Shown here: positions 1 to 6,286 of the stretch, one piece after another
How the letters are laid out: every line of letters begins with the position of its first letter
Numbering within the stretch: the first letter of the stretch is position 1
Translations under genes and position numbers: made by a program
Source of the DNA: Bacillota bacterium
GTDB taxonomy: Bacteria; Bacillota; Clostridia; Acetivibrionales; DTU013
Direction of reading: 5' to 3'
DNA: 7,914 nucleotides
Assembly (NCBI GenBank): GCA_023435805.1
Contig: JAEZMC010000185.1
Span: forward strand, 1-7,914
Notes under the pieces: model-generated
Databases searched by the model: none
The model's input: only the letters and a program-made list of their open reading frames with translations
Told to the model about the DNA's origin: nothing

Positions 1-959
1 AACCATGGGTAGTGGGAGACCATGAATACTATGTTACGGCCAGTATCGGAATATCCGTCTACCCGAATGACGGTTCTGATTTTCAGGTACTGATGAAGAA
101 TGCGGATTCAGCGATGTACAGAGCAAAGGAAACGGGGAAGAACAATTATCAGATATATACCCCGGAGCTGAATGAACGGATCATGGAACGGATGGAAATT
201 GAGAATCATTTGAGGAAAGCGGTAGACCGGAACGAATTCATGCTTTTTTATCAGCCGCAGATTGATTTGCATACGGGCAGGATCATCAGCATGGAAGCGC
301 TGATCCGCTGGTGGAACCCGACACTCGGCTGGGTTTTGCCGGACGTATTCATACATATCGCCGAAGAAACAAGCCTGATCAATATGATCGGTGAATGGGT
401 CTTGAGGACGGCCTGCAATCAGCTGGCACGCTGGCATGCGGAGGGGAACGACGGCCTGAGGATATCTGTCAATCTGTCGGTGAGGCAGTTCCAGGAGCGA
501 AATCTTGTGGAACTGATCAGCTCAATCATGAACGAGACTGAGATCAAGCCGGAATGGCTGGAGCTTGAAATAACAGAAAGCGTGGCCATGAATGACCTTG
601 ATTATACCATATCCATCCTTCAAAGATTGAAGGAAATGGGGATAGGGATATCGCTGGACGACTTCGGAACAGGCTATTCATCGTTAAATTACCTGAAGCT
701 GCTTCCTATAAACAATATTAAAATGGATAAAACGTTTGTACAGGATATACTAAAAAATCCGAAACAGTCTCAAATAGCGAAGGCGCTCATTACATTGGCA
801 CACAATATGAATATGACCGTAACAGCGGAGGGAGTCGAGACTGAGAGTCAGCTTACATTCCTGAAGAATGAGCACTGCGATGTCGTACAGGGGTTCCTGT
901 TCAGTTCTCCCAAAACTGCCGATGAACTGGAGCACATTATTAATAGAGCCTTCTGGTAA
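1..959 (+). CDS. GGDEF-EAL cyclic-di-GMP signalling protein, 3' part
   Basis: The reading frame is open from the window edge, so the gene starts upstream; the GTG at 12 is internal. The first ~50 visible residues are the end of a GGDEF domain (ASIGISVYP, then NADSAMYRAKETGKNNY). The GGDEF active-site loop lies outside the window, so cyclase activity cannot be judged. Residues ~60-310, counted from position 12, form a complete EAL domain. The EAL motif is at 95-97 (EALIRW), followed by NLSVRQF, EITES, DDFGTGYSSL, IKMDKTFV, AEGVET and VQGFLFS. All the metal- and substrate-binding positions of active EAL phosphodiesterases appear present, so hydrolysis of c-di-GMP to pGpG is likely. No sensor or membrane segment is visible. 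The gene converges on the minus-strand glycosylase gene; I see no clear terminator in the 57 bases between them. Confidence 0.93.
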   Translation, partial: PWVVGDHEYYVTASIGISVYPNDGSDFQVLMKNADSAMYRAKETGKNNYQIYTPELNERIMERMEIENHLRKAVDRNEFMLFYQPQIDLHTGRIISMEALIRWWNPTLGWVLPDVFIHIAEETSLINMIGEWVLRTACNQLARWHAEGNDGLRISVNLSVRQFQERNLVELISSIMNETEIKPEWLELEITESVAMNDLDYTISILQRLKEMGIGISLDDFGTGYSSLNYLKLLPINNIKMDKTFVQDILKNPKQSQIAKALITLAHNMNMTVTAEGVETESQLTFLKNEHCDVVQGFLFSSPKTADELEHIINRAFW

Positions 960-1016
960 TGGAGACTGTGGCCATCATGCATTTTAGACAAGGCGTTAGG
1001 GAAACGTCACATTCAT

Positions 1017-2213
1017 CTATGACCAATTCCCGCAGGAGATGTTTTTAGCGCCAAGATAAGCGGCAAATCGTTTGACACAAGCTTCCAGCTCCCTCTGCAG
1101 GGCTTTTGTCTGCCTGACTCCTTTTTCCCACCACCAGTTTTGTATGAAAAATGTACCGGTCTTTTTGTCAAAACCGGGCTCAAAACGGGCAACAAACCGA
1201 TCTCCGTACAGCACCGGTAAAACATAATAGCCATAAGTTCTCAGTGCTTGCGGCTTGTATACCTCCCAGCGGTAATCAAAGCCGAACAGCTCGCTGACAA
1301 GGCGGCGGTCCCAGAGCAGATTGTCAAGCGGAGCGAGGAATCTTGCACGGGGAGCGGGTGCGCTTTTTGATGCGGATTGTAATACAGCGTCCAGCAAGGG
1401 CATATGTTCAGTCTTCATATACATCGGGACGCTTATGCCTTCCACGTTGACTTCCGCAAGCTTGCCGGAAGCCAACAGCCCCTGTATGCTCTCTGTGCGC
1501 TCGGCTGTTTTCGTATCGGGTATTTCCAGCCAGGCATCTCCGGGCTTTGACCAAAGCAAACCGACGCCGCCTATTCTCCGGGCAATACGCCAATCCCGGT
1601 ACTGCTCAAAGGTCTCGTTCGGATCGGGTGCTTCCAGCAGATCCTTCGGAAGGTGTCGTTCTGCAAAATCGTATACTTTTCTTGTATGGACCTTGTGATG
1701 AATGATCAGCTCGCCCCAGAGTGCCATGCTTTCAAGCGCGGCTCTTGAGACACGGGTGGGGCCCCAGGGCCAGTTGATTGTTTGGTCGAATTCCAAATCA
1801 ATGGAGGAAAGCGGGCCCCGTCGGCGTATTTCTTCCCGTATCAGCGGCAGATAAGGCGTGATAGGCTCGTCCTGACCGCCCTGTTTTTTCAGGCTGGAAG
1901 CCCTATATCTGCTGAAATAAGGCCAATCGGCCGTCAGGTATATGGACATCACCTTGTCCCAGCCATCCACAAGCAGTCGGTCTTTATAAAGCAATTCCCT
2001 GAGCATGGCAGGTTTAAAACCATCGATTCTGGACTGAAGGACCAGCTCCTGGTTGTGCCCTACAATATTCAACGGGTCATACTGGATGCAGCCCACCCGC
2101 GAAATATATGACAAAATGCCTTCTTTTCCCCTGAGTCTTCCGGTACTGTCAAGACCATGGTAGGAGAGCATAAAACGACGCGCCTGTTCCTTAGTCAGCT
2201 GTATGTTGCTCAT
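1017..2213 (-). CDS. ycaQ: YcaQ-family (HTH_42) DNA glycosylase, probable crosslink/alkylation repair
   Basis: A 398-residue protein of the winged-helix HTH_42/COG3214 family, which includes E. coli YcaQ (AlkX) and Streptomyces AlkZ; these unhook interstrand crosslinks and bulky alkylated bases. The family's catalytic Q-x-D/Q motif is visible as Q44-Y45-D46 in CIQYDPLN, the QxD form of YcaQ rather than the QxQ form of AlkZ. The C-terminal family block spans residues 292-345 (FLAPLDNLLWDR, LFGFDYRWEVY, YGYYVLPVLYGDRFVARFE). Length is normal and the frame is intact. The ATG at 2213 is preceded by a GAGG at about 8 nt. The gene stands alone, about 77 nt downstream of the predicted transcription start of its own sigma-A promoter, which overlaps a LexA box. 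This supports a role in induced DNA repair. The substrate is inferred from the family only. Confidence 0.9.
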   Translation of the reverse strand: MSNIQLTKEQARRFMLSYHGLDSTGRLRGKEGILSYISRVGCIQYDPLNIVGHNQELVLQSRIDGFKPAMLRELLYKDRLLVDGWDKVMSIYLTADWPYFSRYRASSLKKQGGQDEPITPYLPLIREEIRRRGPLSSIDLEFDQTINWPWGPTRVSRAALESMALWGELIIHHKVHTRKVYDFAERHLPKDLLEAPDPNETFEQYRDWRIARRIGGVGLLWSKPGDAWLEIPDTKTAERTESIQGLLASGKLAEVNVEGISVPMYMKTEHMPLLDAVLQSASKSAPAPRARFLAPLDNLLWDRRLVSELFGFDYRWEVYKPQALRTYGYYVLPVLYGDRFVARFEPGFDKKTGTFFIQNWWWEKGVRQTKALQRELEACVKRFAAYLGAKNISCGNWS

Positions 2214-2297
2214 GTAAAAACCTCGAAATAATAAATTCCGCCTGGCACGGCAGTAAATATAACCACCCTGGTATCAGCTTGCGATCTATTTACAACC

Positions 2298-2326
2298 ATT
2301 ATACAGGAACATATGTTCTGACACAA
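2298..2326 (-). promoter_or_regulatory. sigma-A promoter of the ycaQ-like gene
   Basis: On the minus strand TTGTGT (2326-2321) and a perfect TATAAT (2303-2298) are separated by 17 nt. The predicted start of transcription is near 2290, giving a leader of about 77 nt before the ATG at 2213. The spacer is almost filled by a LexA-type palindrome. Confidence 0.75.
2306..2319 (-). promoter_or_regulatory. LexA/DinR SOS box in the ycaQ-like promoter
   Basis: The core GAACATATGTTC (2307-2318) is a perfect 12-bp palindrome. Read on the minus strand, AGAACATATGTTCC matches the Bacillus DinR/LexA consensus CGAACRNRYGTTYC at 13 of 14 positions; only the first base differs. It lies between the -35 and -10 elements, where LexA would block RNA polymerase. 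The match is seen in the sequence; SOS control of this gene is inferred. Confidence 0.78.
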
Positions 2327-2370
2327 GTGTAATTTATATGAATAGAGTCACGTATGCCGGCCTTTGCACA

Positions 2371-2405
2371 AATAAAAGACGACAGGCAACATTTCGCCTG
2401 CCGTC
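2371..2405 (-). terminator. Rho-independent terminator of cotJC
   Basis: On the minus strand GACGGCAGGC (2405-2396) pairs with GCCTGTCGTC (2387-2378) around an 8-nt loop, with one G-T wobble, followed by TTTTATT. It begins 22 nt past the cotJC stop codon. Confidence 0.82.
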
Positions 2406-2426
2406 CTGTTGGCCTGCCGTACCGGA

Positions 2427-2960
2427 CTAATTTTTCATTTCAGTCGGGCTGACGCCGGCACCTTTTTCTGTCGGGCTGACGCCTGCGCCTTTTTCAGTCG
2501 GACCAACATTGGCACCTTTTGCGGCATTTTCAAAAACCGGTTTTTGCATGTAAAAGGCTTTCTGCGCCAGCTTATCCTGTACAATGCGCAGCGCCTCGCC
2601 AAAACGCTGGAAGTGCACGATTTCACGTTCTCTCAGGAAACGGAGAGGATCGATGACGTCAGGGTCGTCCGCCAGATTGATCAGGTTTTCATATGTCGCA
2701 CGCGCCTTTTGCTCTGCAGCCAGATCTTCAGTAAGGTCGGCGATGGGATCGCCCTTGGATTGGATATATGCCGCGGTGAAAGGTACGCCTGATGCGCTTA
2801 CCGGATAAACCGCGTGGTCATGGTCCGAATAGTATGCTCCAAGGCCTTCCTTTTCAAGCACCTTTGCAGGAACGCCCCTGCACAGCTGGTATACCATGGA
2901 ACCGACCATTTCCAGGTGCGCCAGTTCTTCTGTACCTATGTCGTTGAGTGTGGCCTTGGC
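2427..2960 (-). pseudogene. cotJC: cotJC, spore-coat manganese catalase family protein, 5'-truncated
   Basis: Strong CotJC/short manganese-catalase sequence runs from about 2960 to the stop at 2427: LNDIGTEELAHLEMVG, FTAAYIQSKGDPIADL, EQKARATYENLI, DDPDVIDPLRFLREREIVHFQRFGEAL. Upstream of 2960 the frame stays open to a stop at 3021-3023, but the residues (HFVVV and before) do not resemble CotJC and no start codon is there. The first in-frame ATG (2909) is an internal family methionine with no ribosome binding site. About the first 55-60 residues are missing, including the family's first Mn-ligand glutamate; the ExxH pair, the later Glu and the later His (REIVHF) remain. The product, if made, is probably inactive. 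The usual partners cotJA and cotJB are absent; the sequence beyond the break is the sigY promoter region. An unusual tandem-repeat tail ends the protein. Confidence 0.82.
2439..2519 (-). repeat. Three 27-bp tandem repeats encoding the CotJC tail
   Basis: The coding sequence holds three in-register 27-bp units. On the minus strand they encode KGANVGPTE (2519-2493), KGAGVSPTE (2492-2466) and KGAGVSPTE (2465-2439), followed by MKN and the stop. The last two DNA copies differ at three positions and the first is more diverged, indicating stepwise duplication. I do not recall such a tail in typical CotJC proteins. Confidence 0.9.
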
Positions 2961-3012
2961 TACAACAACGAAATGACTATAGGCAGAATGATTTAAATGA
3001 AATTTTTTCCTG

Positions 3013-3038
3013 TGAACTTTTCAAGTTGTTTATTCGTA
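3013..3038 (+). promoter_or_regulatory. ECF-type promoter of sigY (probable autoregulation)
   Basis: TGAAC (3013-3017) is followed after 17 nt by CGTA (3035-3038). The AAC / CGT pair with a 16-17 nt spacer is typical of ECF sigma promoters. The extended elements TGAACTTTTCA and CGTATTA recur with identical spacing upstream of the ABC ATPase gene (4333-4361), which makes chance unlikely. The known B. subtilis sigY operon is autoregulated, so recognition by the sigma factor encoded just downstream is the natural inference. Confidence 0.75.
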
Positions 3039-3067
3039 TTACCATAAAGGGAAAAATAGTATATAAT
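3039..3067 (+). promoter_or_regulatory. Possible sigma-A promoter of sigY
   Basis: TTACCA (3039-3044), 17 nt, then a perfect TATAAT (3062-3067). The -35 matches TTGACA at four of six bases. It lies just downstream of the ECF promoter and could supply basal sigma factor. The ribosome binding site AAGGAGATGA (3084-3093) follows. Confidence 0.5.
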
Positions 3068-3096
3068 CGTATCAAGTACTGCCAAGGAGATGAAAT

Positions 3097-3627
3097 ATGG
3101 GGGAATACTTGATCGATGAGGCTCGTAGAGGCAACAGGCAATCGCTTGCGAGGCTTTTGTATGAAAATTATGATATGGTATTCAAGTACCTGATCAAATT
3201 TACTTTAAACAAAAGTCTGGCAGAAGACCTTGTACAGGAAACCATGGTTCGTGCGATTGAGAAATTTGAGCTGTTTGACGACAGAAAAGCCAAGTTTTCG
3301 ACCTGGCTGATAGCAATAGCACAAAACCTTTACCTGGACAACATAAGAAAAAAGAAAAGGGAAAGCCGGCATATTGAAAAGGAAATCCAGCTGGATGAGC
3401 TTTATGATCTGCCGTTGGAGCATGATGAAGATTGGGACCGTGTACTGGAATCACTTTCCGCGCTGTCCGACGAAAGCAGGTTTCCTCTGGTGTTAAAGCA
3501 CTATTACGGATATTCTCTTGAAGAAATTGCAAGGCTCATGTCGATTCCTCTTGGGACTGTAAAATCAAGAATACATAATGCAATCAAAAATATCAGAAAG
3601 GAGCTGGAGCAAAGTGCACGACAATGA
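3097..3627 (+). CDS. sigY: ECF RNA polymerase sigma factor, SigY type
   Basis: A 176-residue ECF sigma factor. Region 2 spans residues ~19-88 (EDLVQETMVRA at 43-53, FSTWLIAIAQNLYLDNIRKKKR at 67-88) and region 4 spans ~120-170, with the helix-turn-helix at 139-168 (YSLEEIARLMSIPLGTVKSR). It resembles B. subtilis SigY, especially FSTWLI...LYLD and LKHYYGY. The following gene order (small membrane proteins, ABC ATPase, ABC-2 permease) matches sigY-yxlCDEFG, which strengthens the assignment. The ATG has a strong ribosome binding site (AAGGAG, 7 nt away). Its 3' end overlaps the next gene, so the sigma factor and its likely inhibitor are probably translationally coupled. The ECF promoter in front suggests autoregulation. 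The inducing signal cannot be seen. Confidence 0.93.
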   Translation: MGEYLIDEARRGNRQSLARLLYENYDMVFKYLIKFTLNKSLAEDLVQETMVRAIEKFELFDDRKAKFSTWLIAIAQNLYLDNIRKKKRESRHIEKEIQLDELYDLPLEHDEDWDRVLESLSALSDESRFPLVLKHYYGYSLEEIARLMSIPLGTVKSRIHNAIKNIRKELEQSARQ

Positions 3628-3931
3628 AGAAAAAGTGTTGAATAAAATGAAGGAAAGCCTGGATTTTCTTGATACTGCCGTAGAGTCAAAAAAGCCTGAT
3701 TTTTTAAAATTCGTCGAATTGGTCAATGAGGTTGAGGAAAGGAAGGAATACCGTAAAAACCGCCAGTTTCTGATATTCCTGGCAATAGCCATTGCAGTCA
3801 TTACCTTTGAGATTTACTCCTTTAGCAGGTCCATAATGTTTTTTGCCGTATTTCAGGCAGCAGCACTAGCGTTTATAGTTCCGGCAGTCATAGTTTACAT
3901 TTATAGAAATAACAGAAAGGTGACTGGTTGA
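3614..3931 (+). CDS. yxlC: YxlC-like membrane protein, probable anti-sigma factor
   Basis: The GTG start at 3614 gives 105 residues, close to B. subtilis YxlC as I recall it. It is chosen because GGAG motifs lie at 3600-3603 and 3606-3609 and it overlaps the sigY stop by only 14 nt. An upstream ATG at 3578 would overlap sigY by 50 nt. The protein has a charged cytosolic N-terminal part of about 50 residues (EKVLNKMKESLDFLD, FVELVNEVEERKEYRKNRQ). Two hydrophobic segments follow, at about 52-68 and 74-97, ending YRNNRK. This layout fits a sigma-binding N-terminus anchored by a membrane hairpin. YxlC is the known SigY-interacting negative regulator in B. subtilis; the same role here is inferred from position and layout. 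Its stop overlaps the next ATG by one base (TGATG). Confidence 0.82.
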   Translation: MHDNEEKVLNKMKESLDFLDTAVESKKPDFLKFVELVNEVEERKEYRKNRQFLIFLAIAIAVITFEIYSFSRSIMFFAVFQAAALAFIVPAVIVYIYRNNRKVTG

Positions 3932-4125
3932 TGCAGCAACAACTTCAGCTATATCAATGGATTATATTAGGCATTCTTATTTTATCACAAAGCATCTGGC
4001 TTTTCCAGGATGCTCAAAAGCAAAGGGCAAATCCCTGGTTTTGGGGCATATTGGGGCTGATAAACATCCCTACCCCTCTTTTGCTCTATCTGATTTTCGC
4101 AAGAAAGATATTTAAGAAAAAGTAA
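3931..4125 (+). CDS. YxlD/YxlE-like small membrane protein of the sigY operon
   Basis: Sixty-four residues from the ATG at 3931, which overlaps the previous stop by one base; AGAAAGGTGA (3914-3923) is the ribosome binding site. A TTG one codon upstream would be in frame but is less likely. Two hydrophobic segments are seen: residues ~8-25, ending in WLFQDAQKQRANPW, then WFWGILGLINIPTPLLLYLIFARK, with a Lys-rich end. The D-A-x-K ... WFWG ... P ... YL pattern resembles the small YxlD/YxlE and PLDc_N-like membrane proteins. In B. subtilis yxlD and yxlE both sit here and act as negative regulators of SigY; this locus has only one, and I cannot say which. A terminator-like hairpin begins 25 nt after the stop. 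Confidence 0.75.
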   Translation: MQQQLQLYQWIILGILILSQSIWLFQDAQKQRANPWFWGILGLINIPTPLLLYLIFARKIFKKK

Positions 4126-4150
4126 TTTTTGCATCCAAATGAACTTCTTG

Positions 4151-4212
4151 AACCTCCTGTTCGTAATAACTGTGAAATAATAACGCAGGTGTTGCAAACA
4201 GGAGGTTTTTCT
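4151..4212 (+). terminator. Terminator-like hairpin inside the sigY locus
   Basis: AACCTCCTGTT (4151-4161) and AACAGGAGGTT (4197-4207) are perfect 11-bp complements, with the right arm running into TTTTTCT. The 35-nt loop is long for an intrinsic terminator. The right arm holds AGGAGG, and a second anti-SD-like copy CCTCCTG (4230-4236) could pair with it instead. The hairpin separates sigY and its two regulators from the transporter genes. In the rest of the 288-base gap (4126-4413) I see only the second ECF promoter and no convincing protein-coding gene. Confidence 0.65.
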
Positions 4213-4332
4213 AGTGTATTGCAATATTTCCTCCTGGAATGGCATAACATGTACAGACTTATAAATATACAAGTGTGCCAGCATGGCTTTAGCAGCAGAA
4301 TGATAAAAAATATGCAATTAAATAAACTAATT

Positions 4333-4358
4333 TGAACTTTTCATATGAACGTGACGTA
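4333..4358 (+). promoter_or_regulatory. Second ECF-type promoter, for the ABC transporter genes
   Basis: TGAAC (4333-4337), 17 nt, CGTA (4355-4358). Both extended elements (TGAACTTTTCA, CGTATTA) are identical to those upstream of sigY, while the intervening 10 bases differ. Transcription would start near 4365, about 50 nt before the ATPase ATG. With the hairpin upstream, this makes the transporter a separate target of the same sigma factor. Confidence 0.75.
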
Positions 4359-4413
4359 TTAGCTTTAAAGAATACAATTGTGAAAAATAAAACATTGATT
4401 GGAAGGGATTTGT

Positions 4414-5319
4414 ATGAACGCTGTAGAGACATTCAACTTGAAAAAATCATATGACGGCAATAAAAATGCTTTACAGGAAACCAGTATTTCTATTGGTCAA
4501 GGCGAGATTTTTGGATTTTTGGGTCCCAACGGGGCAGGGAAGACTACAACCATCAGGCTGCTGAACGGTATCCTTGAGCCGACAGGAGGAAGAGCCACGG
4601 TAATGGGAAAGGATATTGCAAAAGACCTGTCCGATATCCATAAGATTTGCGGAGTTATGACTGAAACTGCTTATATGTATGAGAATCTGAGTGGTTTGGA
4701 TAATCTGAAGTTCTTTGGGAGCCTTCATGGAATGACAAATACTGCAGTCAAGGAACACAGCCTTGCATTGCTCAAAACACTGGAATTGACAGATGCCAAG
4801 GATCGAAAGGTCAAAGCTTACAGTACAGGGATGAAAAGACGTCTTTCACTGGCGCGTGCGTTGCTGCACAATCCAAAGATCCTGTTCCTTGATGAACCTA
4901 CATCCGGATTGGACCCTGAGGCGGCGATGAATGTAACTAGAATGATCAAGCAATTATCCAGCGAACATGGTGTGACCGTTTTTCTTTGCACCCATCAGTT
5001 AAAATATGCTGAAGAGATTTGCACGCTTTATGGGTTTATACATGAGGGAAAAATGCTTGGGATGGGTACCTTTGATGAATTGCTTGAACAGAAGAACAGC
5101 AGCAGATACATTGAGATTCGGGGTGATGAGCTGCCTGAAATGAGGAATTCGGCATTGACCAGGGAGGGAAGGCTCAGGATACCGATCAAAAAGGATGGCG
5201 ATGTGACCAGGATTCTTCAGGAGATTTTGTCAAGAGGCGGAAAGGTCTACGAAGCACGACAAGTCCAATGGAATCTCGAAGATCTTTATTTCAGCTTTCA
5301 GAAAGGAGCAAATCAATGA
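4414..5319 (+). CDS. yxlF: ABC transporter ATP-binding protein, YxlF type
   Basis: The start is the ATG at 4414, with GGAAGGG (4401-4407) as ribosome binding site; an in-frame TTG at 4399 lies before that site and is rejected. The product is 301 residues. Walker A is GPNGAGKTT (37-45), the signature is YSTGMKRRL (136-144), Walker B with D-loop is LFLDEPTSGLD (157-167), and the switch histidine is H194. The Q-loop region reads GVMTETAYMYENLS, with Glu or Thr where Gln is usual. This is the CcmA/NatA-like class that pairs with ABC-2 permeases in export of drugs, peptides or lipids. After residue ~220 there is an accessory C-terminal region common in this class. Its stop overlaps the permease start (ATGA), so the two are coupled. 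In B. subtilis, YxlF occupies the same position in the sigY operon. The substrate is unknown. Confidence 0.93.
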   Translation: MNAVETFNLKKSYDGNKNALQETSISIGQGEIFGFLGPNGAGKTTTIRLLNGILEPTGGRATVMGKDIAKDLSDIHKICGVMTETAYMYENLSGLDNLKFFGSLHGMTNTAVKEHSLALLKTLELTDAKDRKVKAYSTGMKRRLSLARALLHNPKILFLDEPTSGLDPEAAMNVTRMIKQLSSEHGVTVFLCTHQLKYAEEICTLYGFIHEGKMLGMGTFDELLEQKNSSRYIEIRGDELPEMRNSALTREGRLRIPIKKDGDVTRILQEILSRGGKVYEARQVQWNLEDLYFSFQKGANQ

Positions 5320-6101
5320 AAAACGTACAAAAAGCAATGATTATCAAAGATATAAAAGAAATTGTCGGAAGCAGTCAAATACTTATTCCCATGATTATCG
5401 TACCGGCTATCATGATGCTGGTTTTGCCTTTGGGTCTTGTGATCGGAGCCAGGTATGGTGTATCTGGAATTAATGGGATGGACTTGTTGATGAAAATATT
5501 AGGCAGCAAATTTGATGGGCTCAGCAATTCCCAGTTGATTTTTGAACTGGGCCTCAATTTTATGTTTCCGGTCTTCTTTCTCCTGATCCCGATCATGGCA
5601 TCCAGTATAATCGGAGCAAGCAGCTTTGTCGGCGAGAAGGAGCATAAAACCATGGAATCCCTGCTTTATACGCCAATCAGTATTAATGAGCTGTTTTTTG
5701 CAAAGGTTGTTGGCACGGCAGTACCGGCCCTTGCCATTACACTGCTTTCAGCGGTTATTTTCGGAGTTGTAATGAATATAGGAGGGTTTATTTATTTTGG
5801 GAGTATGGTTTTTCCGAACCTCAAGTGGCTAATTCTGATATTCTGGGTTGCACCAGCCGTAACCATACTGGCTATATATTTTATGGTGTTGGTATCGGCA
5901 AAAGCCAATACGTTTCAGGAAGCCCAACAAATGAGCGTTTTTATCATTCTACCTGTCATATTCCTGCTGATCGGTCAGATGACCGGATTGTTTATATTGG
6001 ACGAGTGGGTGCTTGGGTTGAGCGGAGCGGTTTTATTTGCGGTTGATTATATTTTAATGCGGATATCGGCTGCAAGGTTTGTTCCTGAAAAGTTAATCTG
6101 A
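5316..6101 (+). CDS. yxlG: ABC-2 type transporter permease, YxlG type
   Basis: The start is the ATG at 5316, overlapping the ATPase stop by four bases, with AAAGGAG (5303-5309) in front. An in-frame ATG at 5268 lies deep inside the ATPase gene and is rejected. The product is 261 residues with six predicted membrane segments, at about 22-44, 80-100, 131-153, 171-193, 208-228 and 231-250. The loop at 106-122 (GEKEHKTMESLLYTPIS) is the hallmark of ABC-2/NatB-like permeases, where the first cytosolic loop contacts the ATPase. With the ATPase it should form an exporter, probably as a dimer of each. It is the last gene of the locus; a strong terminator follows 34 nt after the stop. The substrate cannot be deduced. 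Confidence 0.9.
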   Translation: MKNVQKAMIIKDIKEIVGSSQILIPMIIVPAIMMLVLPLGLVIGARYGVSGINGMDLLMKILGSKFDGLSNSQLIFELGLNFMFPVFFLLIPIMASSIIGASSFVGEKEHKTMESLLYTPISINELFFAKVVGTAVPALAITLLSAVIFGVVMNIGGFIYFGSMVFPNLKWLILIFWVAPAVTILAIYFMVLVSAKANTFQEAQQMSVFIILPVIFLLIGQMTGLFILDEWVLGLSGAVLFAVDYILMRISAARFVPEKLI

Positions 6102-6135
6102 TTGAATGAGCCTGTGAATAAACACTGTAAAATGG

Positions 6136-6177
6136 GCCTCCTATGATAAATGTTACATCATGGGAGGCTATTTTATT
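6136..6177 (+). terminator. Rho-independent terminator of the sigY-yxl locus
   Basis: GCCTCCTATGAT (6136-6147) pairs with ATCATGGGAGGC (6157-6168) over 12 bp with one wobble and a 9-nt loop, followed by TATTTTATT. It ends the transporter transcript. Base composition becomes more AT-rich to the right. The ~110 bases up to the HTH gene hold no clear promoter; only a 4-bp dyad (GGAC/GTCC, 6185-6198) and an A-rich stretch were noted. Confidence 0.88.
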
Positions 6178-6286
6178 GGCTTAAGGACGAGAGTGTCCGG
6201 GAGTAAAATCCTATTATTTTAATATGGTACAAAAAACACAAAAGTAAAATAGTATGAATCAGAGAAATGGGGTATGTGGTGGTCAA

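Noticed and set aside
1321..2111. Long plus-strand frames opposite the glycosylase gene
   Set aside because: They are antisense to a strong family match, lack ribosome binding sites and show no recognisable domain.
2907..2909. ATG at 2909 as true start of a short CotJC
   Set aside because: It is an internal family methionine, conserved coding sequence continues upstream of it, and there is no ribosome binding site.
3578..3613. ATG at 3578 as start of the YxlC-like protein
   Set aside because: It would overlap sigY by 50 nt; the GTG at 3614 has GGAG motifs and gives the expected length.
4150..4162. GAAC...GTTC as a second LexA box
   Set aside because: The half-sites are five bases apart instead of four, and the bases are the left arm of the terminator hairpin.
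4129..4335. 68-codon open frame between the small regulator gene and the ATPase gene
   Set aside because: It begins with a non-ATG codon without a ribosome binding site, runs through the terminator hairpin, ends over the second ECF promoter and resembles no known family.
5268..5318. Earlier in-frame ATG for the permease
   Set aside because: It lies inside the ATPase coding region with no ribosome binding site; the ATG at 5316 has AAAGGAG and a typical ATGA overlap.
6102..6253. Left end of the element with a ylbJ 5' remnant just before the HTH gene
   Set aside because: This stretch holds only the yxlG terminator and non-coding AT-rich sequence; no YlbJ-like codons or copy of the 7706-7762 junction sequence was found.
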